The notes: generated by a model not told the origin, from the letters alone. A stretch of DNA of 5,336 nucleotides from Treponema sp. (GCA_031266095.1 JAISBR010000166.1:1-5336), one strand, 5' to 3'; counted from the first letter of the stretch, positions 1 through 5,336 are shown. Translations and numbers: made by a program.

Positions 1-443
1 TTCCCCGCGTTATTTACTGTCTGTATGCCCATGTCAACGCTTGCGGCGGACGAGAAGGGGCATACCTTGACCGGGCCTTTGGTCGCGTTGGGCAGGGTTG
101 TCACGACGCAGGGCAGTTCTTCCGCTACCAGGCCGACCGCGGTGGCAAACGGCTGGTGGGTATGGATAACCGCGTTAATATGCGGCATATTTTTAAAGAT
201 ATAAAGAAGCGCCACCGTATCGACCGAGGGCGCCCTTTCGCCTTCGATTATTTTACCTTCTATATCCATTACCAGTACATCGGAAGGGACCATATCTTCG
301 TAGATCATTCCGGACGGGGTAACAAGTATCTCTCCGGAAGGAAGCCTCAGACTGACATTCCCGCCGGAAAGGGCAATCAGCCCGTAACGGTCGAGCTTGG
401 TACCCGCGATCCTTACCTCTTCCCGCTCTTTTTCATACAGCAT
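1..443 (-). CDS. Class II aldolase / L-ribulose-5-phosphate 4-epimerase family enzyme (FucA/AraD-like), 3' end outside window
   Basis: 147 codons are visible from an ATG at 443-441, behind GGAGG (455-451) spaced 7 bases; the C-terminus lies beyond position 1. Family marks in order: SGGNVSLR (26-33) and VTPSGM (41-46), which form the phosphate-binding loops, then PSVDT (72-76) and INAVIHTH (89-96), where H94 and H96 match the first two zinc ligands. These enzymes cleave, or epimerise at C4, phosphorylated ketoses in the cytoplasm through a zinc enediolate. The third zinc histidine would fall outside the window. D75 sits 19 residues before H94, where FucA has its catalytic Glu73 and AraD has Asp76. 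The position of AraD Asp120 is occupied by N119. The protein therefore matches neither type exactly, and its substrate is uncertain. It is the last visible gene of the minus-strand operon and follows a FucK-like kinase, which fits cleavage of a ketose phosphate. Confidence 0.9.
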   Translation of the reverse strand, partial: MLYEKEREEVRIAGTKLDRYGLIALSGGNVSLRLPSGEILVTPSGMIYEDMVPSDVLVMDIEGKIIEGERAPSVDTVALLYIFKNMPHINAVIHTHQPFATAVGLVAEELPCVVTTLPNATKGPVKVCPFSSAASVDMGIQTVNNAG

Positions 444-492
444 CACTTTTCCTCCAGGATATTATATTTACATCTTAATATTTGCAACACAG

Positions 493-2016
493 CTATTTTC
501 TAAAACGGTTAAATATTTCCAGGTTTACCTCTTTAAGAGCGCTCTGAAGTTTGAGATAAATATTTTTGTAATAATCCGAATATTGTTCGTGTTTTTTCAT
601 GTCCGGTTCAAAAACCGCGCCGCTTCTGTATACCGCCCTGATGGCGTCCTCCTCATCCTGATACAGGCCGGCTCCAATTCCCGCAAGCATCGCGGCGCCC
701 AGCGGGGTCGCCTCGTAGAGTTCCGGGATTTCTACGGGAAGCCCCAGTATGTCGGCCTTGGCCTGCATCCAGAAGCGGTTCTTGATGGCCCCGCCTGTTG
801 CCTTCATTCCCTTGACTGTTTCCGCGGAACCGGCAACCATGGCTTCAAGCATTTCCCGGGTTTTGTAGGTAAGCCCCTCCACGGTTGCCCTGATAATATC
901 GCCGCGGGTCACATCGTTGCTCATCCCGACGTAGGAACCCAGGGAAGCAGGCTCTACTCTGGGCGCGGTGGAACCTGAAAAATGGGGTAGAAAAGTACAC
1001 CCCCGGGATCCGGGGCTTGAGTTTTCCGCCTCGGCCATGAGGTTTTCCCAGACTCTGCCGTCATCGGGCCTGCCGTAATTGTTTTTAAGCCATTCCATCA
1101 TGTCTCCGGAAATCACGGAGGAAATACCGCACCACAGATTACGGGCCACATGGCTTTCAATATAGTAATAATTATCCGTATAAACGGTATCTACCCTGGT
1201 CATGCCCTTAACAAGCATTTCCCAGGTGCCGTTGACATCCATTAGATCGCTGCCGGACTTTATGTTTGAGGCCAGGGCCGCGCAGATATAATCGTGCCCC
1301 CCCAATACCACCAGTTCATCCCCGGAAAGGCCCGTTTCGGCGCACACTGAAGGCAGTACCTTCCCCAGCATAGTACCGCTTTGCGTCGGTTTGGGGAATA
1401 TATGGCCTGGAAGATTCAGTTTTGAAATTATTTTTTCGGACCAGGTATGGGTCTGCTGTACCATGGCGGAAAAGGTGGAAGCCATGGAAAAGTCGGTAAG
1501 CTTCTCTCCGGAAAGTTTATAATTTACATAGTCTTCGATTAAGAGCCACTTATCGGCTTTCTCGAGTATCTCCGGCTTATTCTGCTGCATCCACATAATA
1601 CGGTAGATGCTGTTTATCACCATGGGCCGTACACCGGTTTCGGTGAACATCTCCTCGTCGGTAATTATTTTCCTGGTCTGTTCAAATTGCGGTATGGTTC
1701 TGGGGCAGTGCCAGGAAATAAGGGGAAACAGTTCCTTGCCGTCCTTGTCCAGGGGGAGCCCGTCCATGCCGAAACCGGTTACTGCCATAGCCCGCAGTTT
1801 CCCTTTCGGGGGAATGCCTTTTATGGACCGGGAGATTACCGTCCTGACGCTGGCCCATACATCCTCGTATTTCCATATGCACCAGGAAGGATGGGAAGGA
1901 TCGTCATTGCTTATGTCAAGCTTGCTTGATGCGCTCGCGATCGGTTTGCCGGATACATCGTAGATTACAGCTTTTACGCTGGTCGAACCAATATCTATCC
2001 CCATTAACAGATCCAT
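493..2016 (-). CDS. FGGY-family carbohydrate kinase, L-fuculokinase-like
   Basis: This 507-residue protein has the normal length of an FGGY kinase, which transfers phosphate from ATP to a ketose or polyol in the cytoplasm. Visible marks are the N-terminal phosphate loop GIDIGSTSVKA (6-16), the catalytic-base motif GGHD (239-242), NGTWE (262-266), and the C-terminal nucleotide-binding half with ATGGAIKNRFWMQ (407-419) and EATPLGAAMLAG (435-446). Within the family it most resembles E. coli FucK as I remember it: AVTGFGMDG (78-86), then PLISWHCPRT (98-107), where FucK has a nearly identical stretch ending in SWKCPRT. The substrate is thus probably fuculose or a related ketose, but a subfamily call from motifs alone is not secure. 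ATG 2016-2014 follows AAGGAGG with a 4-base gap. The start lies 9 bases after the stop of the upstream UROD-like gene, which suggests translational coupling. An aldolase gene follows after 49 bases. Confidence 0.92.
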   Translation of the reverse strand: MDLLMGIDIGSTSVKAVIYDVSGKPIASASSKLDISNDDPSHPSWCIWKYEDVWASVRTVISRSIKGIPPKGKLRAMAVTGFGMDGLPLDKDGKELFPLISWHCPRTIPQFEQTRKIITDEEMFTETGVRPMVINSIYRIMWMQQNKPEILEKADKWLLIEDYVNYKLSGEKLTDFSMASTFSAMVQQTHTWSEKIISKLNLPGHIFPKPTQSGTMLGKVLPSVCAETGLSGDELVVLGGHDYICAALASNIKSGSDLMDVNGTWEMLVKGMTRVDTVYTDNYYYIESHVARNLWCGISSVISGDMMEWLKNNYGRPDDGRVWENLMAEAENSSPGSRGCTFLPHFSGSTAPRVEPASLGSYVGMSNDVTRGDIIRATVEGLTYKTREMLEAMVAGSAETVKGMKATGGAIKNRFWMQAKADILGLPVEIPELYEATPLGAAMLAGIGAGLYQDEEDAIRAVYRSGAVFEPDMKKHEQYSDYYKNIYLKLQSALKEVNLEIFNRFRK

Positions 2017-2025
2017 AAGTCCTCC

Positions 2026-3039
2026 TTAATATACGCCGTATTCGTCTATTACTTCCAGCATAGCCTTGTAGTTTTCGGGCTTAACAGAACTATGTATGGA
2101 ATTGCTGGAAGAACACACATAACCGGTAGTGCCTTTCGCTATATCAAGACAATGTCTTGTCTCCGCCACTGTCTCGTCCACGGAACCGAAGACCAGGGTA
2201 GTCGCGCAGTTTACATTGCCCTTGATGGCAATACGGGAACCGTAGGTATCCTTAATATGTTTAAGGTCCATTCCCGCTATAGGGTCTATAGGATCGAGCA
2301 GATCGATACCCGCGTCAAGAAAATAATCAAGAAGGGACATGATATAGCCGTCGGTATGCTTGAGCAGAAAAAATCCCAGATCCTTATAGACGCCTATGAT
2401 CCGCTTTAACTCCGGGTAAAAAATCTCCTCAAAAATAGCAGGGGCGACCATGGGACCTCTGCTGTCCGCAACATCGTCACCGGTATAGATAAATTTGCAG
2501 CCTGTTTTCGCGGCTTCCTGGGCCAGAAGTATCTGTTCATCCACCGTCATCTTTATCAGGGCTTTGATAAACTCAGGTTCGTCCATAATATTCATAAGAA
2601 AATCCTCAAAAACCATGAGGCGAGAAGGAATAGACCAGATATCGTTCATGTGAAGTATTACCGCTTTTTCCCTGCCGTATTTTTCCAGCAATTCCCCGAG
2701 GCTTTTAAAACGGCCTTCTTTATAAGGGTCCGGCGGCGTGTACGCCTCAAGCTCTTCCATATTATGAATGGGCCCGTCCAGGGGATAGGAATGCGATTCT
2801 TTTGTGTATTTTTTAAGCATCCCCCATTCATCCCGAAAAGTACCATCCCCGAGGTCTTCTTTGCTGTAATCGATATCGACACAAACGGCATCGGTAAAGG
2901 CCACGCTAAACTCTTCAAAACTGTGCCCTCCGGGCATCAAGGCGTCTACCATAACTTTATCAATGAGCCATTCAAAATGGGGAACTTTGTCCAAAGCTTC
3001 CCTTTTAAGCGCCGCAGTTACCCGTTCAAGCGAATTCAT
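2026..3039 (-). CDS. Uroporphyrinogen decarboxylase (UROD)-family protein, divergent, possible methyltransferase
   Basis: The 337 residues follow the UROD/MtaA/CmuA barrel pattern: an N-terminal ERVTAALKREALDKVP (5-20), then FIYTGDDV (183-190), LLKHTDGYI (225-233), a turn like IDPIAGMDLKHIKDTYG (251-267), IAIKGNVN (270-277), and a C-terminal SSSNSIHSSVKPENYKAM (310-327). This is not a haem-pathway HemE: the N-terminal arginine-rich substrate loop is absent. In corrinoid methyltransferases such as MtaA and CmuA, zinc is held by His-x-Cys and a later Cys. Here the first site reads H228-T-D230, and the later position appears to be N313, with C309 nearby. It therefore belongs to the large uncharacterised UROD-like group that often sits in catabolic operons. 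AGGAGG precedes ATG 3039-3037 with 6 bases between. Its place between a lactonase and a sugar kinase implies a role on the same substrate, perhaps demethylation or decarboxylation; that is inference. The family assignment is firm and the function is unknown. Confidence 0.88.
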   Translation of the reverse strand: MNSLERVTAALKREALDKVPHFEWLIDKVMVDALMPGGHSFEEFSVAFTDAVCVDIDYSKEDLGDGTFRDEWGMLKKYTKESHSYPLDGPIHNMEELEAYTPPDPYKEGRFKSLGELLEKYGREKAVILHMNDIWSIPSRLMVFEDFLMNIMDEPEFIKALIKMTVDEQILLAQEAAKTGCKFIYTGDDVADSRGPMVAPAIFEEIFYPELKRIIGVYKDLGFFLLKHTDGYIMSLLDYFLDAGIDLLDPIDPIAGMDLKHIKDTYGSRIAIKGNVNCATTLVFGSVDETVAETRHCLDIAKGTTGYVCSSSNSIHSSVKPENYKAMLEVIDEYGVY

Positions 3040-3083
3040 AACTTGCCTCCTAAGCGTAATCCCGCCTCCCGCAGCAGGATAGT

Positions 3084-3968
3084 TTATTTAAGGAAATGAT
3101 CCGGCAGTCCGGCGACAGGGCTGCGGGCCATAAAAATACCGCCCGCGCCGCGCCTGTTATTGAGCTGTTCCGGGGTATAACCGTAACGGGCGGTAGTAAC
3201 ATAAAAATCCTTCATGTCGCCGCCGCCAAAACCGCAGGCGCAAACCTGTTCCACCGGGAAGGGTATATCTTCTTTCCAGGCGAGGCTTTTGTCCCAAACG
3301 CTGATCTTTCCGCTCCAGTGGCAGATATAGAGATTGCCCTCAACGTCAAGGCACATACCATCCGGGGTTTCCTGTTTCCCGTTGAAATCAAGCGCCGTCC
3401 GGCAAGCACCCATGGCTCCCCGACGGGGATCGTAGTCCCATTCAAGAAGCCGTTTGTTATAGGTATCCGCAACCCACATCTTGGTACTGCCCAGATTCCA
3501 TACTATACAATTAAACTGATTTATTCCGTCCAGAAGTTTTTTTACTGTTCCATCCCGTTCTATCTGATAAAACGCGCCGGTTTGATCCGGGGTATAATCG
3601 GGGGTGGCATAAGTATTGGCCACGCTGCTGGTATAAATCCTGCCCTCCGAATCGATGCGGGTATCATTGTAACGGTTTTTCGTATTTCCCGGTTCGGGAC
3701 AGGCTATAAGCGACAAGACCCCTGTCTCCTTGTCCAGCCGGTACATCCCGTCCGCCAGGGCCGCGAAAAGTTCGCCGGGATTCTCCGAGGGAACCGCGGA
3801 ACCGATAAGTTTGCCGGTAGACCATTTACGCTCCTCCCCGGAAGCGGGGTTGTACTCGAATATCTCTCCTTTGAACATATCCGTCCAATAAAGGCAGCTA
3901 TTCCGCTTATCCCAAATGGGAGTCTCCGCCAAATAGACATTGGCATCATGAACCAGCTCGAATTCCAT
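3084..3968 (-). CDS. SMP-30/gluconolactonase/LRE-family sugar lactonase
   Basis: This is a six-bladed beta-propeller of the SMP-30 family, whose members hydrolyse aldono-lactones to the open sugar acids using one divalent metal ion. Counting from ATG 3968, the 294-residue protein keeps the family's key residues: E15 in LAETPIWD, R99 and N101 in KNRYND, N153 in FNCIVWN, and D203 in TPDGMCLD. They match human SMP30 Glu18, Arg101, Asn103, Asn154 and Asp204. The length is normal and no signal peptide is seen, so it should be cytoplasmic. A frame-open TTG two codons upstream (3974-3972) was rejected as start because AAGGA (3979-3975) is 6 bases from the ATG but only one from the TTG. It is the first gene of the minus-strand operon, directly behind a strong promoter, and would supply the sugar acid step. 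Its lactone substrate cannot be told from sequence. Confidence 0.92.
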   Translation of the reverse strand: MEFELVHDANVYLAETPIWDKRNSCLYWTDMFKGEIFEYNPASGEERKWSTGKLIGSAVPSENPGELFAALADGMYRLDKETGVLSLIACPEPGNTKNRYNDTRIDSEGRIYTSSVANTYATPDYTPDQTGAFYQIERDGTVKKLLDGINQFNCIVWNLGSTKMWVADTYNKRLLEWDYDPRRGAMGACRTALDFNGKQETPDGMCLDVEGNLYICHWSGKISVWDKSLAWKEDIPFPVEQVCACGFGGGDMKDFYVTTARYGYTPEQLNNRRGAGGIFMARSPVAGLPDHFLK

Positions 3969-3974
3969 ACTCAA

Positions 3975-3979
3975 TCCTT
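3975..3979 (-). promoter_or_regulatory. Ribosome binding site of the SMP-30 lactonase gene
   Basis: AAGGA on the minus strand lies 6 bases before ATG 3968. This decides the start in favour of the ATG over the TTG at 3974-3972. Confidence 0.7.
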
Positions 3980-4016
3980 AACCAGGGGGTTCTGCCGGGA
4001 AAACGAAACCGATAAT

Positions 4017-4045
4017 ATTATGCCGTGGATTTTAACGTTTGTCAA
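4017..4045 (-). promoter_or_regulatory. Sigma-70-type promoter of the minus-strand operon
   Basis: The minus strand reads TTGACA (4045-4040), a 17-base spacer, then CATAAT (4022-4017), one mismatch from consensus. Transcription would start near 4010, giving a leader of about 40 bases before the lactonase ATG. The -10 box overlaps a perfect 10-base palindrome, ATAATATTAT (4012-4021), and the spacer holds AACGTT (4034-4039). Either could lie within an operator, but both are short and A/T-rich, so no regulator can be named. Confidence 0.75.
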
Positions 4046-4083
4046 GTATTTTTATTTTTTTTGCCATTTTTCAAAAATTTTTC
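4046..4083. promoter_or_regulatory. A/T tract between the divergent -35 boxes (possible shared UP element or regulator site)
   Basis: These 38 bases separate the two TTGACA boxes and are almost wholly A and T, apart from GCC at 4063-4065 and a few single bases. They include AAAAATTTTT (4073-4082) and two copies of ATTTTTC (4066-4072 and 4077-4083) exactly 11 bases apart, about one helical turn. Such tracts upstream of -35 boxes can bind the RNA polymerase alpha subunit or bend DNA. This tract would serve both promoters. Confidence 0.45.
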
Positions 4084-4112
4084 TTGACAGTTAAAAAAAG
4101 CGGGGTTAGCAT
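4084..4112 (+). promoter_or_regulatory. Sigma-70-type promoter of the plus-strand genes
   Basis: TTGACA (4084-4089) is followed by a 17-base spacer and TAGCAT (4107-4112), a 4-of-6 match to TATAAT. Transcription would begin near 4119, leaving about 180 untranslated bases before the VOC gene. The -35 box is perfect and the spacing ideal, but the -10 is weaker than that of the opposing promoter, which could leave room for activation. Confidence 0.65.
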
Positions 4113-4166
4113 TAATTACTGGTATCCTATATGCTTCGCAGCCGGCAGATCAGCCAGTTCTAACCG

Positions 4167-4178
4167 GAAAGGAGGTGA
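4167..4178 (+). promoter_or_regulatory. Extended Shine-Dalgarno-like sequence with no start codon
   Basis: GAAAGGAGGTGA is complementary along all 12 bases to the usual 3' end of bacterial 16S rRNA. No ATG, GTG or TTG follows within the normal 5-10 base distance; the next bases run into a hairpin. It resembles the STAB-SD element of the Bacillus thuringiensis cry3A leader (GAAAGGAGG), which holds a 30S subunit and protects the mRNA 5' end. That role here is inferred from the motif and its place. Confidence 0.45.
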
Positions 4179-4183
4179 ACAAA

Positions 4184-4205
4184 AATCCGGTATCCGGACC
4201 GGATT
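4184..4205 (+). promoter_or_regulatory. Perfect 8-bp inverted repeat / RNA hairpin in the leader
   Basis: AATCCGGT (4184-4191) and ACCGGATT (4198-4205) are exact complements around the 6-base loop ATCCGG. The loop repeats the core of the left arm, so ATCCGG occurs twice in tandem and then inverted. It starts five bases after the strong Shine-Dalgarno-like sequence. No U-run follows, so it is not an intrinsic terminator. It could be a stabilising or regulatory RNA hairpin, or a DNA operator downstream of the promoter. An alternative pairing of ACCGG (4163-4167) with CCGGT (4187-4191) would put the Shine-Dalgarno-like sequence in a loop and exclude this hairpin. Confidence 0.55.
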
Positions 4206-4298
4206 CAAAACAGACCGGGTTTGCGATCAAGATCCGCACGGACCTTTAGTTTATCCCGGATTCGCACTTTTTATCCTAAACCAAAAATGGAGAGAACT

Positions 4299-4631
4299 AT
4301 GTCAGCTATTTACCAACATGTCGGGATTCCAATCACCACCAAGAAAGAAGGGATGATGTATTGGGATAATTTAAAGTGCTGGTCGAACAAGAGTGTTGAC
4401 GAGTATGATTACAAAATCGAATACCTGAAATTCGAAGAAGGCAGTCCCATTCCGGAGATCATCCACAGAAATCCCCATGTCGCCTACCTGGTTGACGATA
4501 TGGAAAAATACTTAAAAGACGCGGATCAGGTGATCTTCGAACCTACGGAAATCGCTCCTAATTTCAGAATTGCCTTTGTCATCAAAGACGGCGCGATCAT
4601 CGAACTGGACGAAAACACGGCTCCGAAATAA
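4299..4631 (+). CDS. Small VOC-superfamily (glyoxalase-fold) protein
   Basis: This 110-residue protein has the outline of a single VOC (vicinal oxygen chelate) unit. It opens with HVGIPI (7-12), where glyoxalase-like proteins have a metal-binding His at the start of the first strand. In the second half come PHVAYLVDDMEKYLKD (59-74) and RIAFVIKDGAIIELDE (90-105), so H7, H60 and E102 sit where metal ligands are expected. No fourth ligand is clear, though E46 and E47 are candidates. VOC enzymes include isomerases, epimerases, lyases and dioxygenases, so no reaction can be assigned. The start at 4299 was chosen because GGAGAG (4289-4294) lies 4 bases upstream; the in-frame ATG at 4287 has no such site. 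It is the first gene of the plus-strand unit, behind a long leader and 67 bases before the dehydrogenase, and may be a small isomerase in the same pathway. Confidence 0.8.
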   Translation: MSAIYQHVGIPITTKKEGMMYWDNLKCWSNKSVDEYDYKIEYLKFEEGSPIPEIIHRNPHVAYLVDDMEKYLKDADQVIFEPTEIAPNFRIAFVIKDGAIIELDENTAPK

Positions 4632-4660
4632 TAAGCCGGCATCAAGTTTTTCCAAAATTA

Positions 4661-4673
4661 CCCGAGTTTCGGG
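4661..4673 (+). other. Short hairpin between the VOC and dehydrogenase genes
   Basis: CCCGA (4661-4665) pairs with TCGGG (4669-4673) around the loop GTT. No T-run follows, so it is unlikely to be a terminator, and readthrough from the VOC gene into the dehydrogenase gene is expected. It may adjust mRNA stability or may be chance. Confidence 0.3.
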
Positions 4674-4698
4674 AATGTTCATTACTTAAGGAGATTTT

Positions 4699-5336
4699 AT
4701 GCCTAATATGATGAAGGCGGCTCTTTTGATGGGGCCGGGAAAGATCGAGATGGGCGAACTGCCTGTACCTGAATACGGCGATGATGATGTTCTGGTACGA
4801 GTCAAGCATGTAGGCGTCTGCGGCGCCGATCTTGAATTCTTTAAAAGCGGACGAATCGGCGCCTGGGTATTGGAATTTCCCCATGTGCTGGGCCACGAAC
4901 CTGCGGGCATCGTGGAAGCTGTGGGCAAGAATGTAACCCACCTTAAGCCCGGGGATATGGTAGCGGTGGAACCGGGAAAGGCCTGTTTTAAATGCCCGAC
5001 CTGCCTGTCCGGTGTTTACAACATGTGTCCCGAAATGATCTTTATGTCCGTACCGGGCTGTAAAGGCGCGTTTAAGGAATTCCTGTCCTGGCCGGGAAAA
5101 CTGGTCTTCAAGGTTGCCCCCGGTACCGACACGGCCGACGCCTGTCTTGCCGAACCTCTGGCAGTCGGTATTCATTCGGTATCGCAGAGCGGAATTAAAT
5201 TCGGCCAAAGCGCGGCAATCCTGGGCGGCGGCTGCATAGGCCTCTGCGTAGCCCAGGTGCTGAAAGCCCAGGGGATTACCGAGATCTACCTTACGGATCA
5301 CCACAAGGTCCGCCTGGAAAAGGCAAAGGCGCTTGG
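4699..5336 (+). CDS. Zinc-dependent medium-chain alcohol/polyol dehydrogenase (sorbitol/threonine dehydrogenase-like), 3' end outside window
   Basis: 212 complete codons are visible before the window ends; the family usually has about 340-350. The N-terminal catalytic domain keeps the active-site zinc ligands C41 (GVCGADLEFF), H66 and E67 (GHEPAGIV), and E152 (LAEPLAVG). The structural zinc site is complete, with C96, C99, C102 and C110. The Rossmann fold starts with LGGGCIGLCVAQ (175-186), and D200 at the end of the second strand (YLTDHH) favours NAD+ over NADP+. These enzymes oxidise secondary alcohols of polyols, sugars or sugar acids to ketones in the cytoplasm. The ATG at 4699 is supported by AAGGAG (4688-4693) five bases upstream. 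It is co-oriented with the VOC gene with no terminator between, so the two are probably cotranscribed. Within this locus it could make the ketose or keto-acid used by the divergent operon, but the exact substrate is not readable. Confidence 0.93.
   Translation, partial: MPNMMKAALLMGPGKIEMGELPVPEYGDDDVLVRVKHVGVCGADLEFFKSGRIGAWVLEFPHVLGHEPAGIVEAVGKNVTHLKPGDMVAVEPGKACFKCPTCLSGVYNMCPEMIFMSVPGCKGAFKEFLSWPGKLVFKVAPGTDTADACLAEPLAVGIHSVSQSGIKFGQSAAILGGGCIGLCVAQVLKAQGITEIYLTDHHKVRLEKAKAL

Larger units (their letters stand above)
4113..4298 (+). promoter_or_regulatory. Long structured 5' leader of the VOC gene
   Basis: This stretch of about 180 bases carries no convincing gene. It holds a strong Shine-Dalgarno-like sequence without a start codon (4167-4178), a perfect hairpin (4184-4205), and a further copy of CCGGATTC at 4256-4263 repeating 4199-4206. 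The reading frame of the VOC gene stays open upstream to 4179, with only a TTG at 4221 and an ATG at 4287 as possible starts. The extension would be rich in Arg and lacks a Shine-Dalgarno at those starts, so it is read here as untranslated. I recognise no known riboswitch class in it. Confidence 0.5.

Noticed and set aside
397..978. Open frame of 193 codons on the plus strand
   Set aside because: It is antisense to the kinase C-terminus and crosses the gap to the aldolase gene, covering that gene's ribosome binding site; no conserved motif is seen.
2026..3039. HemE, the haem-pathway uroporphyrinogen decarboxylase
   Set aside because: The N-terminal arginine-rich substrate motif of HemE is missing, and there are no haem genes nearby.
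3096..4094. Open frame of 332 codons on the plus strand
   Set aside because: It lies wholly antisense to the lactonase gene, which has intact family motifs, and it runs on through the promoter region. Its translation shows no family I recognise.
4221..4298. Longer start for the VOC protein from TTG 4221 or ATG 4287
   Set aside because: Neither has a Shine-Dalgarno sequence at the right distance. The extension is Arg-rich and unlike a VOC N-terminus, while ATG 4299 has GGAGAG just upstream and the HVGI strand follows at once.
4179..4298. Coding frame starting right after the strong Shine-Dalgarno-like sequence and in frame with the VOC gene
   Set aside because: The only codon at the right place is ATC (4185), which is not a normal start. 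The in-frame openness over 40 codons can arise by chance in this sequence.
4661..4673. Terminator between the VOC and dehydrogenase genes
   Set aside because: The stem has only 5 base pairs and no T-run follows.
4642..5304. Open frame of 220 codons on the minus strand
   Set aside because: It is antisense to the zinc dehydrogenase, whose catalytic and structural zinc residues are all present; the antisense product shows no recognisable motif.
1..5336. CRISPR array, tRNA, rRNA or insertion sequence
   Set aside because: No regularly spaced repeats, cloverleaf-like stretch, rRNA segment, terminal inverted repeats or transposase motifs were seen.

Overview
The window looks like a sugar-catabolism locus from a bacterium of moderate G+C content. 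The genes are tightly packed, with strong GGAGG-type ribosome binding sites and sigma-70-type TTGACA promoters. No gene identifies the taxon. The mix of a UROD-like protein, a FucK-like kinase and an SMP-30 lactonase would suit an anaerobic gut-type bacterium (Bacillota or Spirochaetota), but this is a weak inference.

Layout. Four genes on the minus strand, read from about 4010 down to 1, probably form one operon: an SMP-30/gluconolactonase-family lactonase (3968-3084), a divergent uroporphyrinogen-decarboxylase-family protein (3039-2026), an FGGY sugar kinase that most resembles L-fuculokinase (2016-493), and a class II aldolase / 4-epimerase-family enzyme cut by the window edge (443-1). The gaps are 44, 9 and 49 bases, and each gene has its own Shine-Dalgarno sequence. 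Two genes run the other way: a 110-residue VOC (glyoxalase-fold) protein (4299-4631) and a zinc-dependent medium-chain dehydrogenase cut by the right edge (from 4699).

The control region is 3969-4298. It holds two convincing back-to-back promoters, each a perfect TTGACA with a 17-base spacer, separated by a 38-base A/T tract. The minus-strand leader is short, about 40 bases. The plus-strand leader is about 180 bases. It contains a 12-base perfect anti-Shine-Dalgarno complement with no usual start codon at the right distance, followed five bases later by a perfect 8-bp hairpin. This leader is the least explained part of the window.

How the genes may work together. A polyol or sugar dehydrogenase, a lactonase, a ketose kinase and a phosphate-sugar aldolase or epimerase together suggest oxidation of a sugar or polyol, then phosphorylation and cleavage to triose-level products. 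The UROD-like and VOC proteins are not part of any standard version of such a pathway. The substrate is unknown. No transporter, regulator or isomerase gene lies inside the window.
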